A stretch of 64,000 nucleotides of DNA from contig JAZGTN010000088.1 in assembly GCA_037783415.1 (NCBI GenBank), positions 1,612,001-1,676,000 on the forward strand. Reading direction: 5' to 3'. This DNA is from Leptasterias polaris (lineage: Eukaryota > Echinodermata > Asteroidea > Forcipulatida > Asteriidae). The notes beneath the pieces were generated by a model, which worked only from the letters and a program-made list of their open reading frames with translations, ran no database searches and had not been told where the DNA came from. Below, piece by piece: positions 47,857 through 62,049 of this stretch (the stretch's first letter is position 1; every line of letters begins with the position of its first letter). A program made the position numbers and the translations under genes.

Positions 47857-49617
47857 TATGTACAGTGTTCTGTAAACTACAGTACATTGTAGAGCACATA
47901 GTTCTTTGGTGTCTAATGGAATGTACATAACATACAATGTACATTGTAATGATTTTCATACACATTCTATTATACAATGTACATGTACTGTGTTGAGGAC
48001 CAACTTCAAGTTGCTTCTGATTTCAATTTTGTTACAATACTGCTGCAGATTTACAAACAGGAAGCCCACTTGTTGTGTTTGGGTGTCTGCTGTAGGCCTA
48101 CATGTACTTATCACAAGTTCCGTTGAACATATTGAATACTGAGATCCTGTTTCTGAAACAAAGGAAAACCTGGGAGTTTTAGCTTTCATGAACAGTTAAA
48201 TTACACGTATGCATTGTCAACGAACAGAACGAAAAATGGAAAATGCATTTGTACAGATGGACTTTCAATGCTTACTTGGCACGCACTGAACAGAGAGTAT
48301 TCAATGTTACAGACTAAAATGAGTGTTACTGTTGCATTTGAATCCTCATACCATTTGCAATGTGTACAAACTAAAGCATGATAAACTAACTTGCTGTGTA
48401 AAGTGAGACACCAGAGCAAGTAGACCAGTAGTGTGCTGAGACATTGTAATGATAATACATTAGTCTAGTACCCATTACCCTTTTTAGCTTAAATATTCAT
48501 ACAATGTTGTACTTTACTTTGGGTAATAGAGGCCTACACATTATACACATATGACTTGAATTGAAGTATTAACTTTTCTCAACTGATGGTTCAACTAGAT
48601 TGTCCTGTATGCATTTTTCAAGTGACATTGATGTCAAATTGTTTGACAAATCAAAGGAAAAAAGAATTGTGTGCAGAGCTGCCAGACATGTTTTGTCATG
48701 GGTCGATGTACAGTAAAAAGAAGAAATTTACAGTGACACTGTAAAGGTGACAGCAATGTACATGTAGGCTCCATACAAATACACGTGCACGTATGATAAC
48801 GAGGCAAAACATTTAGTTTACGTAAATTGTAAGTATATCTGTAAATTAATTTAAGGAAACTTTTAAAATCTCTCCCGTTCGTAGAGAAACCAATGGTCTA
48901 AATTTTTAATAGAGTACCATAAGTACATTTCCTTGGGTTAGTTTGCCAGGGGCGTTTGATATTAAAATATGAAAGTCTAATCCCTGTCAGATGATGTTGA
49001 CTTTTGATGGTTGTGATTGATAGCATGCCTTGCTTAAATATGCCTGGCTTGCTGTCTGGGGAGAGTGTGAACTTGGAACAGTTGAAGGTGAAATGTAGAA
49101 CTGTAGCGTTTTCAAGTTTTGCTTCAACCCTTTATGTATGGAGAAAATACTTATAAATGCATACAAGACACTTGTTACTTATCTAGACCGTACGTCTAAC
49201 CTACTACATGTATGTACACTGTATGCTACACTGTGTGTGAACACAATAACACCCCTAGCCCCACCCCCTCTCTCAAAAAAACAAACAAACAAACAAAAAC
49301 CAAAATTAAACTTCAATCAATTAAACAAAGACTGTTTATAGGTTTACTGTATGCATGTTATATCATTATTGTTAGCACACACACAAATTATATATTAGGC
49401 ACTTTTTATTAAATTATTGTATTTATTTATTTTATTTATTTATATAATATATATTTGGAGGATGGATCATGTCTAGAGTTGGGGGCTATGACAGCCACCC
49501 TGTCTTCCGGTGCTCCTTTCTTGCATTTTCTCAGTGCTGGTAAGCTGCATTTTTCTGGCCTCCCATCAACATATTCCTTAGGGCCAAGCATGGCACATTG
49601 AGGCTCATAGGCCAACA

Positions 49618-49705
49618 TCTTGGGATGGAGGCCGGATGAGCTAATGTCTTGGGATGAAGGCTGGATGAGCACTTCTTGGGAAGGAGGCCAAATGAGCTCC
49701 TCCAT
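49618..49705. repeat. Short minisatellite, about 30-bp unit, three copies
   Basis: Three versions of CTTGGGATGGAGGCCGGATG with AGCTAATGT, AGCACTT and AGCTCC following. Confidence 0.75.
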
Positions 49706-51671
49706 CATCAGAGTAACACAAGTAGTTAATGTGTATGGATCAGGGTCAGTGAATGGTGCATTTCCTGCAGAATTCAGGCGCAGTTGCTTGGAGAGTTTTT
49801 AGGAAGGAAAGGATGGCGATCCCTTGGATCTGTTGTATGGATTTTGTGAACATAAAAACTTGCTTTGTCGCCAAACTGGTATCCATTAATAATAAAGAAT
49901 GTGACACCATAAATTGCCTTTACTTTTTGGTTATATTACTACCACCAATAAAGTTTTATGTAAACAAAATCTACCTTTTAATGACTCATGGTTATTTCTT
50001 CAAAGTTGGCCTTTTTTTAAATGCAGGTACACAAAAACAATGCATCCATGTAGGCCTAATAATATATAGTAGGCTACTATCAATGTGATCACTACTTTCT
50101 TGTAACTTGTAAGGGGCAACTTACAATACATTTGTCATGTAAAAGCGTTTTATTCGAAACTTGATTGCACCATCATCCAAATCAAATGCAACAAATTAAT
50201 AAGATGTAGTACTTCATTTCTTGATTGCTCTATCCATTTAATATGTATCATGCAAAGAATTTAAGGCATCAAAACTGATAAGAATCTTACATCAGTTTAT
50301 TTATTTGCCCTTGGGTCTGGAAGATTTGTGATCAGTATTTACTTACCCAAACAAATTAAAGGGCAGCCTCCCCAAATCAGTTACTAGTGATTTTGGTTAA
50401 AAGGTTTACAATGTGAAGGCCTACACTCTACTACAGCAGGATGGTTTGAAGATCTCAGTCAAGGGCACTGGATGGTTGACCACAGTACTTTGAATTAATT
50501 AAATCCAGTAAATCAAGGAAGTTACAAGGGTGTGTTGTTAGTAACCCTCGTGCAGCATAGGAAGGATGTGCTCTGACAGACCGACACACCAGTTTGACAA
50601 TTCGGTAAATGCACATTAAAGGTTCACTGCATAACATGTAGTGTATGTCATGTTGAGGTTTTTATTTTTGAAAGAGCAAATTGATTCCAATCTGTGGAAT
50701 TTTCAACAAATTCTCACCAGATGAAGTGGTCAAATTTGTCAGGAAAAAAACCAAAACGCTTTTGTTGTAAATTTTATTTGCATTCATTCATCCATGCATA
50801 CAGTGTTTAAAGAAAGAAGTTTCAGGACGATTGGTAAAAAAAAAATCATAATAATAAAGTTACATCCGTTAAAATTAAAAAAAAAAGTTATTGCCAATCC
50901 TCTTTTTAAAGAGGTGATGATATGATGTACAATTATACCCATGAGCTGAACTGCAATGTATACAAAAGTGATGTTTTGATCCTATCACAGGCTTTTACCA
51001 TTTTCACCCTAGGCTACATGTATGTTACAAGCTGTTAGGATGTTGCCAATATCTGTGAATGCCACCAGTGCACCTCGGGCCTCTTTCTAATTATTTTAAT
51101 TTTAAGTGCTTTTATTTGATTGTGCATAATTGGTTTGCTATGTAAGTTGCTAATTTGAAGAAAAGCAAAAGTATGTCATAGTTTGGAGAAACACCTGAAA
51201 GCAACTTTGTGGTCTCAAGTAACTGTTTGACAAGTACGTATATTTTCGTATTATAAGGTGACTATTGTGTGCAAATCTGTGTGGTGCACGCCTCCATTTT
51301 TATACATTTTAGACTGCAGGGTACAATTATACAAATCCAATAAGCCCCAGAGCTCCCCATAGCAACTGCTTATATGATGTATGTACATGAGAAGGACCAC
51401 CCTTGCTCAAAACCAGGAGCACTGTGCCTCACACAGTAGCGGAGGGGATTCTAATGATGAACTTTTGGGCTTGTAGTTGTATTAAAATATTATTGATCAT
51501 ACAAAAAAGGGTGGTGCTAAATGTAGATTGGTCCAATCATTTTTTACATACTGTACGAGCTCTTTTATGATTTACAACAAGTCTTCAAAACTTGTCAAAC
51601 GCCCTGTTCTGAGGCAATGCACATGGTATTGTGAAGCATCGTCAGAAATCAGTGTCTTAAGCTATGGTGAT

Positions 51672-51815
51672 GCAGGCCTAGAATTTCAACTTTGAGAGGG
51701 CAAGGCAATTTTCATTTTGCAAAGGGGCAATTCTTTAGGAAATCTTAAAGTCTATGGGAATCTTCTGACAGGGCACCAAGGCCAAGACAAGGGCAACAGA
51801 GGCCATGGCCTTCAT
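51672..51815 (+). repeat. 140-bp dispersed repeat, copy 5
   Basis: AATTTCAACTTTGAGAGGGC, TTTTCATTTTGCAAAGGGGC, GGGCACCAAGGCCAAGACAA and AGAGGCCATGGCCTT. Confidence 0.85.
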
Positions 51816-51920
51816 GTCCTCCATGTAATTGATTGTAAGAATAATGTTGAAGTCTAGTTTAGGCAAAAGAAAGAATCAAGGTACATGTACATGTAGTTGC
51901 TGCAGAAGCCAGCAATAGAC

Positions 51921-52010
51921 GGATCCATTAAGCTCCGCCCCTTAATGTATTGACCAATGGCAATTTACAGACGCGCACCGAAAGTCTGACGGAACAAAAT
52001 CCCATTAAAT
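51921..52010. mobile_element. Fragment of the 152-bp palindromic MITE family
   Basis: GGATCCATTAAGCTCCGCCC and TTGACCAATGG match the left arm of 23232-23383; no right terminus is seen. Confidence 0.6.
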
Positions 52011-53194
52011 TATAGAAACATTTGGAAACATTCGGATTCCAGCATGGGGTCTTTTGTGCGTGGCATGAGACGCATTGTGTGGTACGCGCTACCTACAATA
52101 TGTGGATGCTGTTGATAGACAGTTCCTGTATGGTAGGCAGGGCTTAGGACCGTAAATCCATGTTTTTGTCATGCGTAATGCGTAGTGCGCAATCCTTAAA
52201 AATGAAAAATACACGCAAAGCAGTGAACATATTTTTATGAAACACAATACGCCATGCGGATACATGGAATTATATGCGATTGCTTTGCGTATCCAGTTTT
52301 ATGCATTGCACACTGCATGAGGGATACATGCATTTCTGGCCGAATGGATGGGTCTATTTCAACATGGGCCCCCAGTTTACGTGTAGGCCTACACTACATA
52401 GTACACGACATGTAGGTGATACATTCAGTGTAGGATTTGTAATGCAAGCATACATGTAGCCCCATGATGACATTCTTACATGAATTTACTTCATCAATTA
52501 TGTGATTCAAGTTTTTTTTTATACATGGAGCACTCCTCATGAGCGCATACACAGACACATAGGGTCCTGTTATTGCAAAACATTCCTGAAGTGTACCGTG
52601 GGTGACTCATAAACTGCCATGGGTTACTGGGCAATGGTGAAATTAGCATTGGATGTGGTTTTGGAGTCTGTTATTTAATGTTTGTTCAAGTACAGTCACT
52701 TAATAAATAGGGCCTACCTTTTTGTAAAACATAAAATAAAATAAAAATAAAAAAAATCTTATACTGTTCTTGCAAAAGTTATTCTTTGCATCAAGTTTGT
52801 GTACATTGTAGGCCTATGTGATTTACATATAATGCATTTTGTAGAATTTCTGATGTAGCCACACTCTACAGACATAATGTAGGCCTATAGGCCTATACAT
52901 GTAGGTATTGTGCTTCAAAGGTTCATTTTATTTTGTTACACACAATTGTACATTATGTATAATTGTGGTAAGAAAATGTACAGAAAGAAATTTATGTAAT
53001 AGGGCCTACATGTGTAAGTGTACAATGTACATGTAAATCTGCATACATGTACAAGTTTTACAATTTTTGTTTCTCTGAATGAATTTGGACAGATGATTTT
53101 GTTTTTTAAACGAAAAGTGTACAACAAATTGTGCATGATATGCAATGCAAAAATATAATAAAGTATGCAAAATTGTTTGTACGTGACTGACTGT

Positions 53195-53840
53195 TAGGCC
53201 AAGTAAAATAAATAACATGTTGCTCGTCCGGACTTTTTAAAAAGTTGGTGAGGGAGGTCCTTGTTATTTGTTATTTTCAAATTTTTTGTTATTTTTTCAA
53301 GATGGCCACCATGTCTAAGATGGCCGCCATATCGTATTTGAAGATGTTTTTATGGTTTTATGAGCATGTTCTGTATGTCCTCAAATTCTGTTTAAAGTCG
53401 CCATGTGTGTTTCTGTGTCCATTTCCATACATATTGTTATTCTTTCCAAGAGTTCTTCTTGCTTTTGCTCCAAAATTATTTTGTGTGTGTGGCATCACGT
53501 CCTGGTGCAAAGATCTCGTTCAAAAAAGAACTGTGAAAAAGAACTGTGGCATGCAAACGTGAAGGGCAAAACGTTTCGAAGAAAATCAGGATTTTCTCAC
53601 GATTGCGCTGTGGAAATAGCATTTTTTGTAGGCCTACATGCAAGAAAGGTGATGAAATTGCTCAATAAAAATGAAGCATACATTTGAAATAGCTCAATAT
53701 GTAAATTGATTTCACAGGTTTTTAATTTTTTATTTTTTTTATTTTTTTTTTAAAATAACAAATAACAAATTTTTTGGTGCGGCCTCCAAAATCGGAGTGG
53801 GCGGGGACGAGCAACATGTTATTGATTTTACTTGGCCTTA
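53195..53840. mobile_element. About 640-bp terminal-inverted-repeat element, TTA-flanked
   Basis: Termini GGCCAAGTAAAATAAATAAC and, inverted, GGCCAAGTAAAATCAATAAC, continuing ATGTTGCTCGTCC on both ends. TTA flanks both termini (about 53194-53197 and 53838-53841), a 3-bp duplication typical of PIF/Harbinger elements. The interior has GATGGCCACCATG/GATGGCCGCCATA words and no transposase frame. Confidence 0.85.
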
Positions 53841-55726
53841 TAGTGAGATAACGTCGGGATCCCTACAATAATTAATTTTTAGTTTTTACTTAACTACAAC
53901 TTATCATTGGTCTATAAAAGTAGCTATTTAAAATTCAAATCTAAATTTTCAGGTCAAATCAGCAACAAATCGGACCTACATGTAACATCTTTAAGTGTAG
54001 TACCACGAAAACTAATACATGTGTAAAGGTACATGTAGCCTACATAATATTAAGTGTTTTTTCTGTAGTATTTGACCCGGTGTTTCAGAAAAAGATAATG
54101 AAAAAGATTAACATTCCATGCTGTCATCGTTCTTGCTATGTAGACCAAAAATGGCCATCAATAAAATATAAATTTGTTCTGGTGCAAAATTTTCATCAAA
54201 AATTACACATTGTTGTTGTTATTATTAAAACAAAAAAAGGCAATCCCCATGAGTATGTTTCACAAAGTAGCGCCCTCAAGCATCCTCTTTCCACTTCTGA
54301 AAGAGTAACTGTAATTGTACAGTCTGATGTTTTTCTGAGGGGTGGTAAACTGCTCGCTACCAGTTAGCGCATGTGAGGGTTGAAATGTTCACAGTGAAGA
54401 ACTAAACATGTTTAAAAACACTTATTTTTTGGATTTAATTCAAGGACAATACTCTTTTTTAGTCCAGTGTTTCATAAATTTATGCACATTATTATTTGTA
54501 CATTACACCATCCAATCAGTCATTTTGCAGAGTCATCAGTAAATTTATTTCTTGCAATTTGCATCTGCAACTAAACACCAATTTATGGCCAGCAGATGCT
54601 TACTTGTGGCTTGTTTACAGTGTACCATTTAAAGAACATTGTCACTCATGCATGATTGTACAGCATGTATTTCTGTAAATTTAATACACATATCGAGGGA
54701 ATCTTTTTGTACAAATCACAATAATTTGTTGAAGCATCATTTCTGTTCCTAATCCCTGTCTTTTGTGTACAATGAAGCAAGTGCTTAAAAAAAAAATACA
54801 CTGAGTAGAATTGAACAAATTCAAAAATGGAATGTTATACATGTACCTCAGTTGCTTTATTCTTATCATGGATTTTCATATTGTGATTTATGACCAGAAA
54901 TTCAAAGACCATTCTTCCAAATCTACACTTCTTTACATGATAGATTTTCATTCAATATTTAATACAACGTTCAAAAAAAAACATTGGTTGGTTGATTAAT
55001 CAAGCATCTTGGCTCCCTTTTATTTTTTGGACATGCTCTTTTACACAGGAATTTGAGGGTGCATACGCTTACAATTATAGTCGTAAATTGCACAATTTGC
55101 AGTACGGACAAAGACAGTTATTGGGGTGGTTTCAACAATATTGTTTGGAATGTTATCAATCAATAATGGTAACAGTCTTTTAACGCTTTTGCAAAGCTGT
55201 GAGCATTTTGATCAAGACTTGCACAGTGTACAATGTAGGCCTATATTTTTGTCCATTTATACATTATAATGTATGATATTCTAGGAATGAAAAATGGGCG
55301 TTGATTTATAGTGTGGAAACACACACTACGGCCGTCAATTTATTTTTGGCTTTATCATCAAACCTGGAAGAGCAACATAGTCTGACCTCTTATTTGATAT
55401 TTGGAAATCAGTATTCATATGTGCTATTGAGCATGGGGAACATGACACAGATGGTGGTAACTTGATCCAAAGCAGACACCTTAATGTTCCATTGCACATT
55501 GTGCTTTTTTAATCTGGATCCCATTGATGGGTCAAGGGCAGAACCTACTCCTAGCACAACGACTTCTTGTGTCTGCAGTGTAGGAGCCTGTATATTTGGT
55601 TTCGATATAGTACATGTACTTATTATGTATTTAACTGATTTTACACATTGGAGGTACATGTATAATACACATGTAGTATGTACAACTGTACAATGTACAC
55701 GTAATCTGTTGGTTTACTATGACATT

Positions 55727-56033
55727 AAAAAATACCAGTTGATCGTCCCCGCCCGCATCCTTTTTTGAGGCTGCATCCTTTTTTTTTTTTTTTTTTTTTA
55801 AATTGTTTGTATTTTTAATCCACCCTTGACATATATATTTAAATTTTTTATGTAAACTTACCTCATGCAACAAATAGTTATAAAGAAAGTTAGCGGTGAT
55901 TTCAAACTGAAGAATTGGTGGCCTGTTTGAATTGAAATACTTGGCGGCCATCTTGGAAAAAAATAAAATAAAAAATAAAAAGGCCCTCATCCTCCTTTTT
56001 GGAAAAATCAGGACGATCAACTGGTATTTTTTT
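55727..56033. mobile_element. 307-bp MITE with inverted termini
   Basis: Termini AAAAATACCAGTTGATCGTC and the same sequence inverted. Interior poly-T run (about 55778-55799) and CTTGGCGGCCATCTTGG. A shorter diverged relative is at 62155-62262. Confidence 0.87.
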
Positions 56034-58438
56034 AAATTTAGCCTTATAGTTAACAATGTGTTCAATAGTTTTTAGAAAATAATTCTGAGCAAAAAACATG
56101 TTAAAAACATGGGCAGTGTCATGATGTTTTCTTTTTCCATCCATGTTTGTTATGAAGTGGCCATTTCCTTTTGATAAGACGTATTGCCCAATCACCTTCA
56201 ATGCCATGAGATAATGTTGGTTCGGGGAAGCTGATGATGTTAAGCGGTTTAGGGATTCTAAACATTGTTGTCTGACCTTTCATCAATAATGCATCTAGGG
56301 AGGACATCCTTGTGCAAATATCATTTGCATATAAAACACTGGGTACATTAGTTGTGCTTAGAGTTTTTTGGGGGATTTCAAAATTGTACAGTCTTTTTAT
56401 ACCTCCATGTGTAGACAGACTAGGGTTGCGGTATTTGCTGTACACAGTTTACAAGAGGACAATACATGGTTTACTGACAAGGTAACCCCTTGGGGAGGAC
56501 TCTCAGACCAATTGTTGGTGGCATCCCTTTGAAGTTTGTTCAATACAAGAGGTGTGTACAGGTACATGTGTAGGCCTACATACACCTCTACAAAGAAAAG
56601 GCATGTGATTTCAGTGCCTTCTGATCTGTGACAAAAGTAAAAATAAATGTATGTTGTTTTTACCATACAATAAAAGCCAGTTTTATTTAAACTGAAATGT
56701 TATACAGTGTAATACTTTAGTTTCTTCTAAAGCAGTGTTGGTATTGGACTTTATTATTTGGTAAAATTGTTAAAATGGTCAGATTTGTGACCAATGTACA
56801 CTGTTGGCACCATTTTAAGTGTACAAATGGTGCGCAAAAGAGTAAATCATTCCAATTTAAAGAGTTCAGTTGCAGCTTCTTGCTTGTGTACTGCACAGTG
56901 AAGGCAGACACTACGTAAACTATTCTGACATACATGTACTGTACATACAATGTATGTACATGTAGGTACAGTATACATGAGTGTTAGTTAGATTGTTGTG
57001 TTAAAAAATTCATATGCTGGGCATTGCTGATTCTTCTCTGTTGGACAAACCTCTGCTCTGTGGATAAAGGACATTTATTGAGGCAGATGTTTCATGACAT
57101 TTAACCACAACAGATTGGGAGCATGTAAACATGTGCAATTTTTAATTGCTTTCTACACATATTAGACCTATACTAAATGGTACCAGTGTAAATGTGTGGG
57201 GGAAAGTGTGAACATTATGAAATTGAAGTTAGAAAAAACACATTGTGTTAACATTTGTAAGAGGCCTTCTATTAGAAGGTAATACATTCGTAAAATAGGT
57301 AAATCAGACATTTCCCCAATGAAGACAATGTTTTTTGGTTTTTTAAAGGTTTTACATACTACATTCTGTAGTAGGCCTACATACAAATGTATAGGCCTAC
57401 ACCACAAAAGCGGATGCACACAGATTTGTATTACCTACATTATATGGGAGACTACATGTAGCACAAAAGAACATTTGACTCAATAAAAAGAAAATCTCTG
57501 CAGTTAATTTTTGAAGAAGGAAAATACGTTTGTTCTTCAGGGATTTCATTCACAATAGGAATAGGATCAAACACTTTTGAGAGTGCTTTTGAAGCATATA
57601 TGGAAATGTACTATGCACCAGTTACAATGTAAATGAAGTCCAGGTTATTAACAGCTACCATGCATGCTGGTTACGTGTACATTTTTAAAAGCTCACTGAA
57701 GTTCACATAAACTACATGTATACTGCTTTTTGCTTGATACATGTACTATGTACATGTATTTGATTTTGAGAACAGTGTGAGAGGCTGAGAGCACTTACCC
57801 TTATCGTACACAAGCAAGTGCTGCCAGTTCAAATATAGGACAGGCATTTATTTTGTTAAAATTACGCAATTTTGTTATTGGCCTAAACATTATTTCAAAT
57901 GCACTCTAACAATACATACTGCATTGCCTGATGTTTTTTGGCAATATAAAAGTAAGTAAGTTGTAAATTTCTGTTCCTACCTTACAAAAGAACAAACAAA
58001 ATCCACCAACTACATCTCTAAAAGCCAAGATTAATTTTTCACCAGGGGAGATAAAAGAATGACAAAACACCAACATGTTAAATTTCTTCCTCCATGCACT
58101 TAGTTAGAGGCTTGAATTGGATTTAATCAGAAATGAAAACATTCAGTGAAGGTCTCAATTGTTTGTTCCTCTTAGGTGTCAGCTTATCATCCTAGGCCTT
58201 TGTCATGAGAAGAATAACAGGTAATGCTTAGCTATGCCTACCTTTGATATAATTTCCACTACACTGGACAGTTACAGTACATGCACACGTAAACGTTCAC
58301 CTAGCCTAACACTGTAAAAATGTCTGTAATTTACAGACAAACCTTTGCTGACATGTGCATGGTGGTGGTGGTGGGGGTAGTTCAATGTGTGAAAATAGGC
58401 CTAAATGTAGGCCTACACATAAACTTGAGGGAACTTAA

Positions 58439-58839
58439 ACTGGCACAGTACATGTTTGGTAATGACTCTGAAAATTAATGGCAATAAAAACTTACTTGGT
58501 AAGAAGTACAGCAGCTTTGGGTAGTATAATGAATTTTGAGAAACTTTTAACTTCGAAGTACTGCGGTTATGGAAAAATATATCACTTTTTATTCCCCAAA
58601 ATTTGAATCTGAGTGAGAAGCGTTTCTGTCAGAAACGCTTCTCAGACTGTTTATTCCTATGGGGAATATTCTTCCTGCGTGGAAATATTTGCTCCGGTTT
58701 TTCGGTGATATCTCAAAAACGCGACCATCTTTTGAAGTGAAATTTTCACAGGTTAGTTTTATTGTATGTACTCTACATTTAGCCCTACATAGGATTAGCA
58801 CAATCAGTAGGCTCCAATTACCAAACGTATGCAGCACCT
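58439..58839. mobile_element. TTAA-family MITE, full copy (opposite orientation)
   Basis: TTAA at 58435-58438 and 58840-58843. Contains TTTGGTAATGACTCTGAAAA and GAGAAGCGTTTCTGTCAGAA; near-identical to 44353-44740 read on the other strand. Confidence 0.9.
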
Positions 58840-59842
58840 TTAAGCTGGTTAACTTAAACTTAATTACAATTCTCTAGTTTTTAACTTCACCACCACACAA
58901 CCAAGTGAAAATTCCATTTAATTCACTTGTCATGTTGTTAAAGAAAAACAGTGTGAAAAACGTTTCCTCTTTTGATTGGATTTTGTGCACTTGTCATTCA
59001 AAAGCAACTGTGATTTGTGGGGTCCTCAAATGCCAAATTGTTGTGACCTACATATTTCACCTGGAGGAATGGTAATGGTATGAACTTGATGATAATCAAA
59101 TTGCATGCAGTCTGTGTTAAAGTTACAGAAAATTAGTTGAAACATGTGATTGTAATTATTTCCGAGTTCAATTTCAGTGACTTTCTTGTACTGCCTGGTT
59201 CATAGTTGAAGGTGTGATTGTGCAGTTAACTGCATTAAAATTGCCCAGCCAGTATGCAATCTGCTGTCACACTGCAGCATTATTTAGCAGTCAGCCCCCA
59301 GCGCTGTGGCAAACCATTCACTGTCTGTGTGGACCATGCTGTCACTGTGATTATTTCTCACCACCAGTTTGCTCCCAATGGATGATGAACACCCAGTGTA
59401 CCAATACACAGCTGTTGTGATTTGTTTCTTTCAACTCCGAGGATCAGCACTGATAACAAACATCTTGAACTTTAAAGATACATAGTCAGTGTTTTGGGTT
59501 GTTTTTGGCAGTTTCCTGATGTTATTGTTCTGGCAGAGTATGGTTATTTTCTTACTGAATGGCAGTAAATTATGGACAATTTATGATACATTTCGGAATT
59601 TAACTGTCAACATTTCTGAACAGATAAACCTGGCAAGTCGCAAAGGTAATCAAGAAAATGACTTGTTTTGCATAATTGGTTTACGGTACTTAAAAGCATT
59701 GTTTATAGCAACAAGCATTCTTTGAAATTGCTATGAAATCATTTAAGTCAATCACTTTGTCAGTATTTGAAAAAATCACTCATCAGCTACTTTCAAAGAT
59801 TCATGAAGATTAAAGAGCTGTGTTGTCATGATACATACAAGC

Positions 59843-59988
59843 AGGCTTGTGGCTGTACATGGAATTACGAACTCTTACCCAGTCACTAAATGATTGCGCC
59901 CTCCCTCTGTATCATAATACATGGAGAGTGGGGGCAGGCATGCAGTAACTGGGTTTAGAATTCATAATTCCATGTACAGCCACAGGCC
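59843..59988. mobile_element. 146-bp palindromic MITE
   Basis: Arms AGGCTTGTGGCTGTACATGG and, inverted, AGGCCTGTGGCTGTACATGG; the symmetry continues through GGAATTA. Its right end touches the next element. Confidence 0.85.
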
Positions 59989-59989
59989 T

Positions 59990-60155
59990 GGGACCAATTT
60001 CATAGAGCTGCGCAAGCAGAATATATTGCTTATGTTGCTTAGCAGAAATGAGCAGCATACCAGTTACAAACTGTACATATGACATGGTAGTTTGGATTGT
60101 AACCTTGTTCTGGTAAGCATAGTTGTGCTAAGCTTCGTTCATGACATTTTGGCCC
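59990..60155. mobile_element. Palindromic MITE, family of 29641-29840
   Basis: Begins GGGACCAATTTCATAGAGCT, inner GCATACCAGTTACAAACTG, ends CATTTTGGCCCC. Confidence 0.75.
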
Positions 60156-60914
60156 CCATTAAATTTGTGATAAAAGATAATAACGATAATATGTGTATTA
60201 ACCAAAAGAACACAGAAATAAAAATGTCACAACTTTTTTGCCATTGTAAGGAAGTCTACTTGGTAGGTATACTTTTTGGGAGAAATTGTACAATGTTGTG
60301 TTTTTTATTTATGTGCAAGTAAATTAATTACCCATACATGTTATTGCTTCCCAGGTATAATTCTTTTAAGATTTGACACGCACAAATGTACAGTGTTGGT
60401 GACAACCAACTTGATTTTAAAATGATTCAACTGAAGCTCACTTGAAATACATTCTCAATCACAGGTTCATGTTATTGTTAATCAGTCAATGTTTGTCAAC
60501 AGACCCCACTTACAATGTACGGGTACCTATCCTGTCAGACATTTTGAGAGTCAAAAATGTACACAAAGGAATTGACTCCCAAAATGGTGGAAATGGTAGG
60601 CGGGCATTGTGCGGAGCTGCATTCCGTATTGTGCAGGGGGTCTATACTGTTTACTGTAGGACTTATAAAATTAAAATATATTTACGTCCACATGTGTAAT
60701 GTGTAATAATCTATTAAATCTTTTAGACCTTGGCAGCTAATTCATTATACATGTTGCCAGTTATTTCCGAAGTACAATTTATGTGCAAAGTATTTTTCTT
60801 GGAAGCCAGACAAAACAACCTGATAGTGTTTTTCCACCATTCTGATCGATGTAATCAATCTGTAGCTTGAAGGGGAAAAGCCTGATCCTTTTTTTCCCTG
60901 TATTAAATGAGAAT

Positions 60915-61050
60915 CGGGGCCTAATTTCATAGAGCTGCTTTTAAAGTAGAAAATAATGCTTAAAACTTTTCTGCCAAGCAAATTTAAGCAGGATACCAGT
61001 CAGAGATTGTACATGTGAAGGAACATATTACAACAATCCTGGTAACCTGA
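60915..61050. mobile_element. Half copy of the 29641-29840 MITE family
   Basis: CGGGGCCTAATTTCATAGAG and AGGATACCAGTCAGAGATTG; the second terminus is not seen. Confidence 0.65.
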
Positions 61051-61539
61051 TAATATGGTCTGATGGACTACACTTAACGTTTTATAGGTTGCTGAGGTAA
61101 ATGCATTACATTTTATATGGGATATATTATAATAAGATGACTGGCCTTGCATAATGTAGTGAACTGTATAGTTGGTACAATAGTATTATAAGGCATCTAT
61201 ATTTTTTTTCTCCATATTTATGTGAGCAATGACTTTGATTGACTTGGTGGCGGAGTTATGCCAGACATGGAATTCGGTCCCTGTTGACTCTGAAAACAGA
61301 CATAATAAATTGTTCTGAAATATTTGTATTGGAGGGGCTGCAGTGTCAACATGAGTGCAAAGCCTTGCAAAATATATGATACTGTACATGTGTGCTTTAA
61401 ATGCCTTTAGAGACCGTAATTTGAACTGCACAATAATGAGTTGTACATGTACATGTACATTTCTACTCTTGGAAGTGTCCAGGGCAATATCATGGTAAAG
61501 TCTTTGACATCTGCGAACATAGAGGAAGTTTACCTTGAA

Positions 61540-61923
61540 AGGTATTATACAGGATTGGTAGAGCTGACAACATACAGTTGCAGACAGTGTTCATGTTTTG
61601 TATGATCAAATACACGTACATGTACATGAAATAACATTCAAGTATCTGTGAAAATGTGGGCTTAATCTGTTGTGTGATTCAGGAGAAAATAAGGAAAACT
61701 CATGCACAATTTTCAGCATGGAAACACATAGTCCTTAATTTGGGTTGTAACAACCGAAATCAGCTGTTAATTTTTTAAAATAGTTTTTCAGATACAGTTT
61801 CTGGAATATGACTTCATTGCAGAGGGAAATATTTCACAGAAAAAATGGTTCAAGTATGAACTTCATAATCTGTAAGTTTCAGACTAAAATTTTATTTATC
61901 TTTACCAATGCGTTATAATACCT
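61540..61923. mobile_element. MITE related to the TTAA family
   Basis: Termini AGGTATTATACAGGATTGGT and, inverted, AGGTATTATAACGCATTGGT. TTAA on the right (61924-61927); the left flank reads TTGAA, probably mutated. Confidence 0.8.
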
Positions 61924-62049
61924 TTAACTGTAAAGATATCCTAAATGTACTTCAAACAACATCAACTGTCTGTCTGTCTGTGACTGTAGTATATGAACAT
62001 TACATGCAGGCCTACCTGTCATGTTTTTTAGATGAAGAAAGTACTGTAT

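Noticed and set aside
49436..49708. 90-codon minus-strand frame
   Set aside because: Overlaps a minisatellite whose 30-bp periods keep the frame open; no family similarity.
55631..56445. Overlapping 144-, 101- and 108-codon minus-strand frames
   Set aside because: The first runs through a MITE and its poly-T tract; none resembles a known protein or has matching splice sites.
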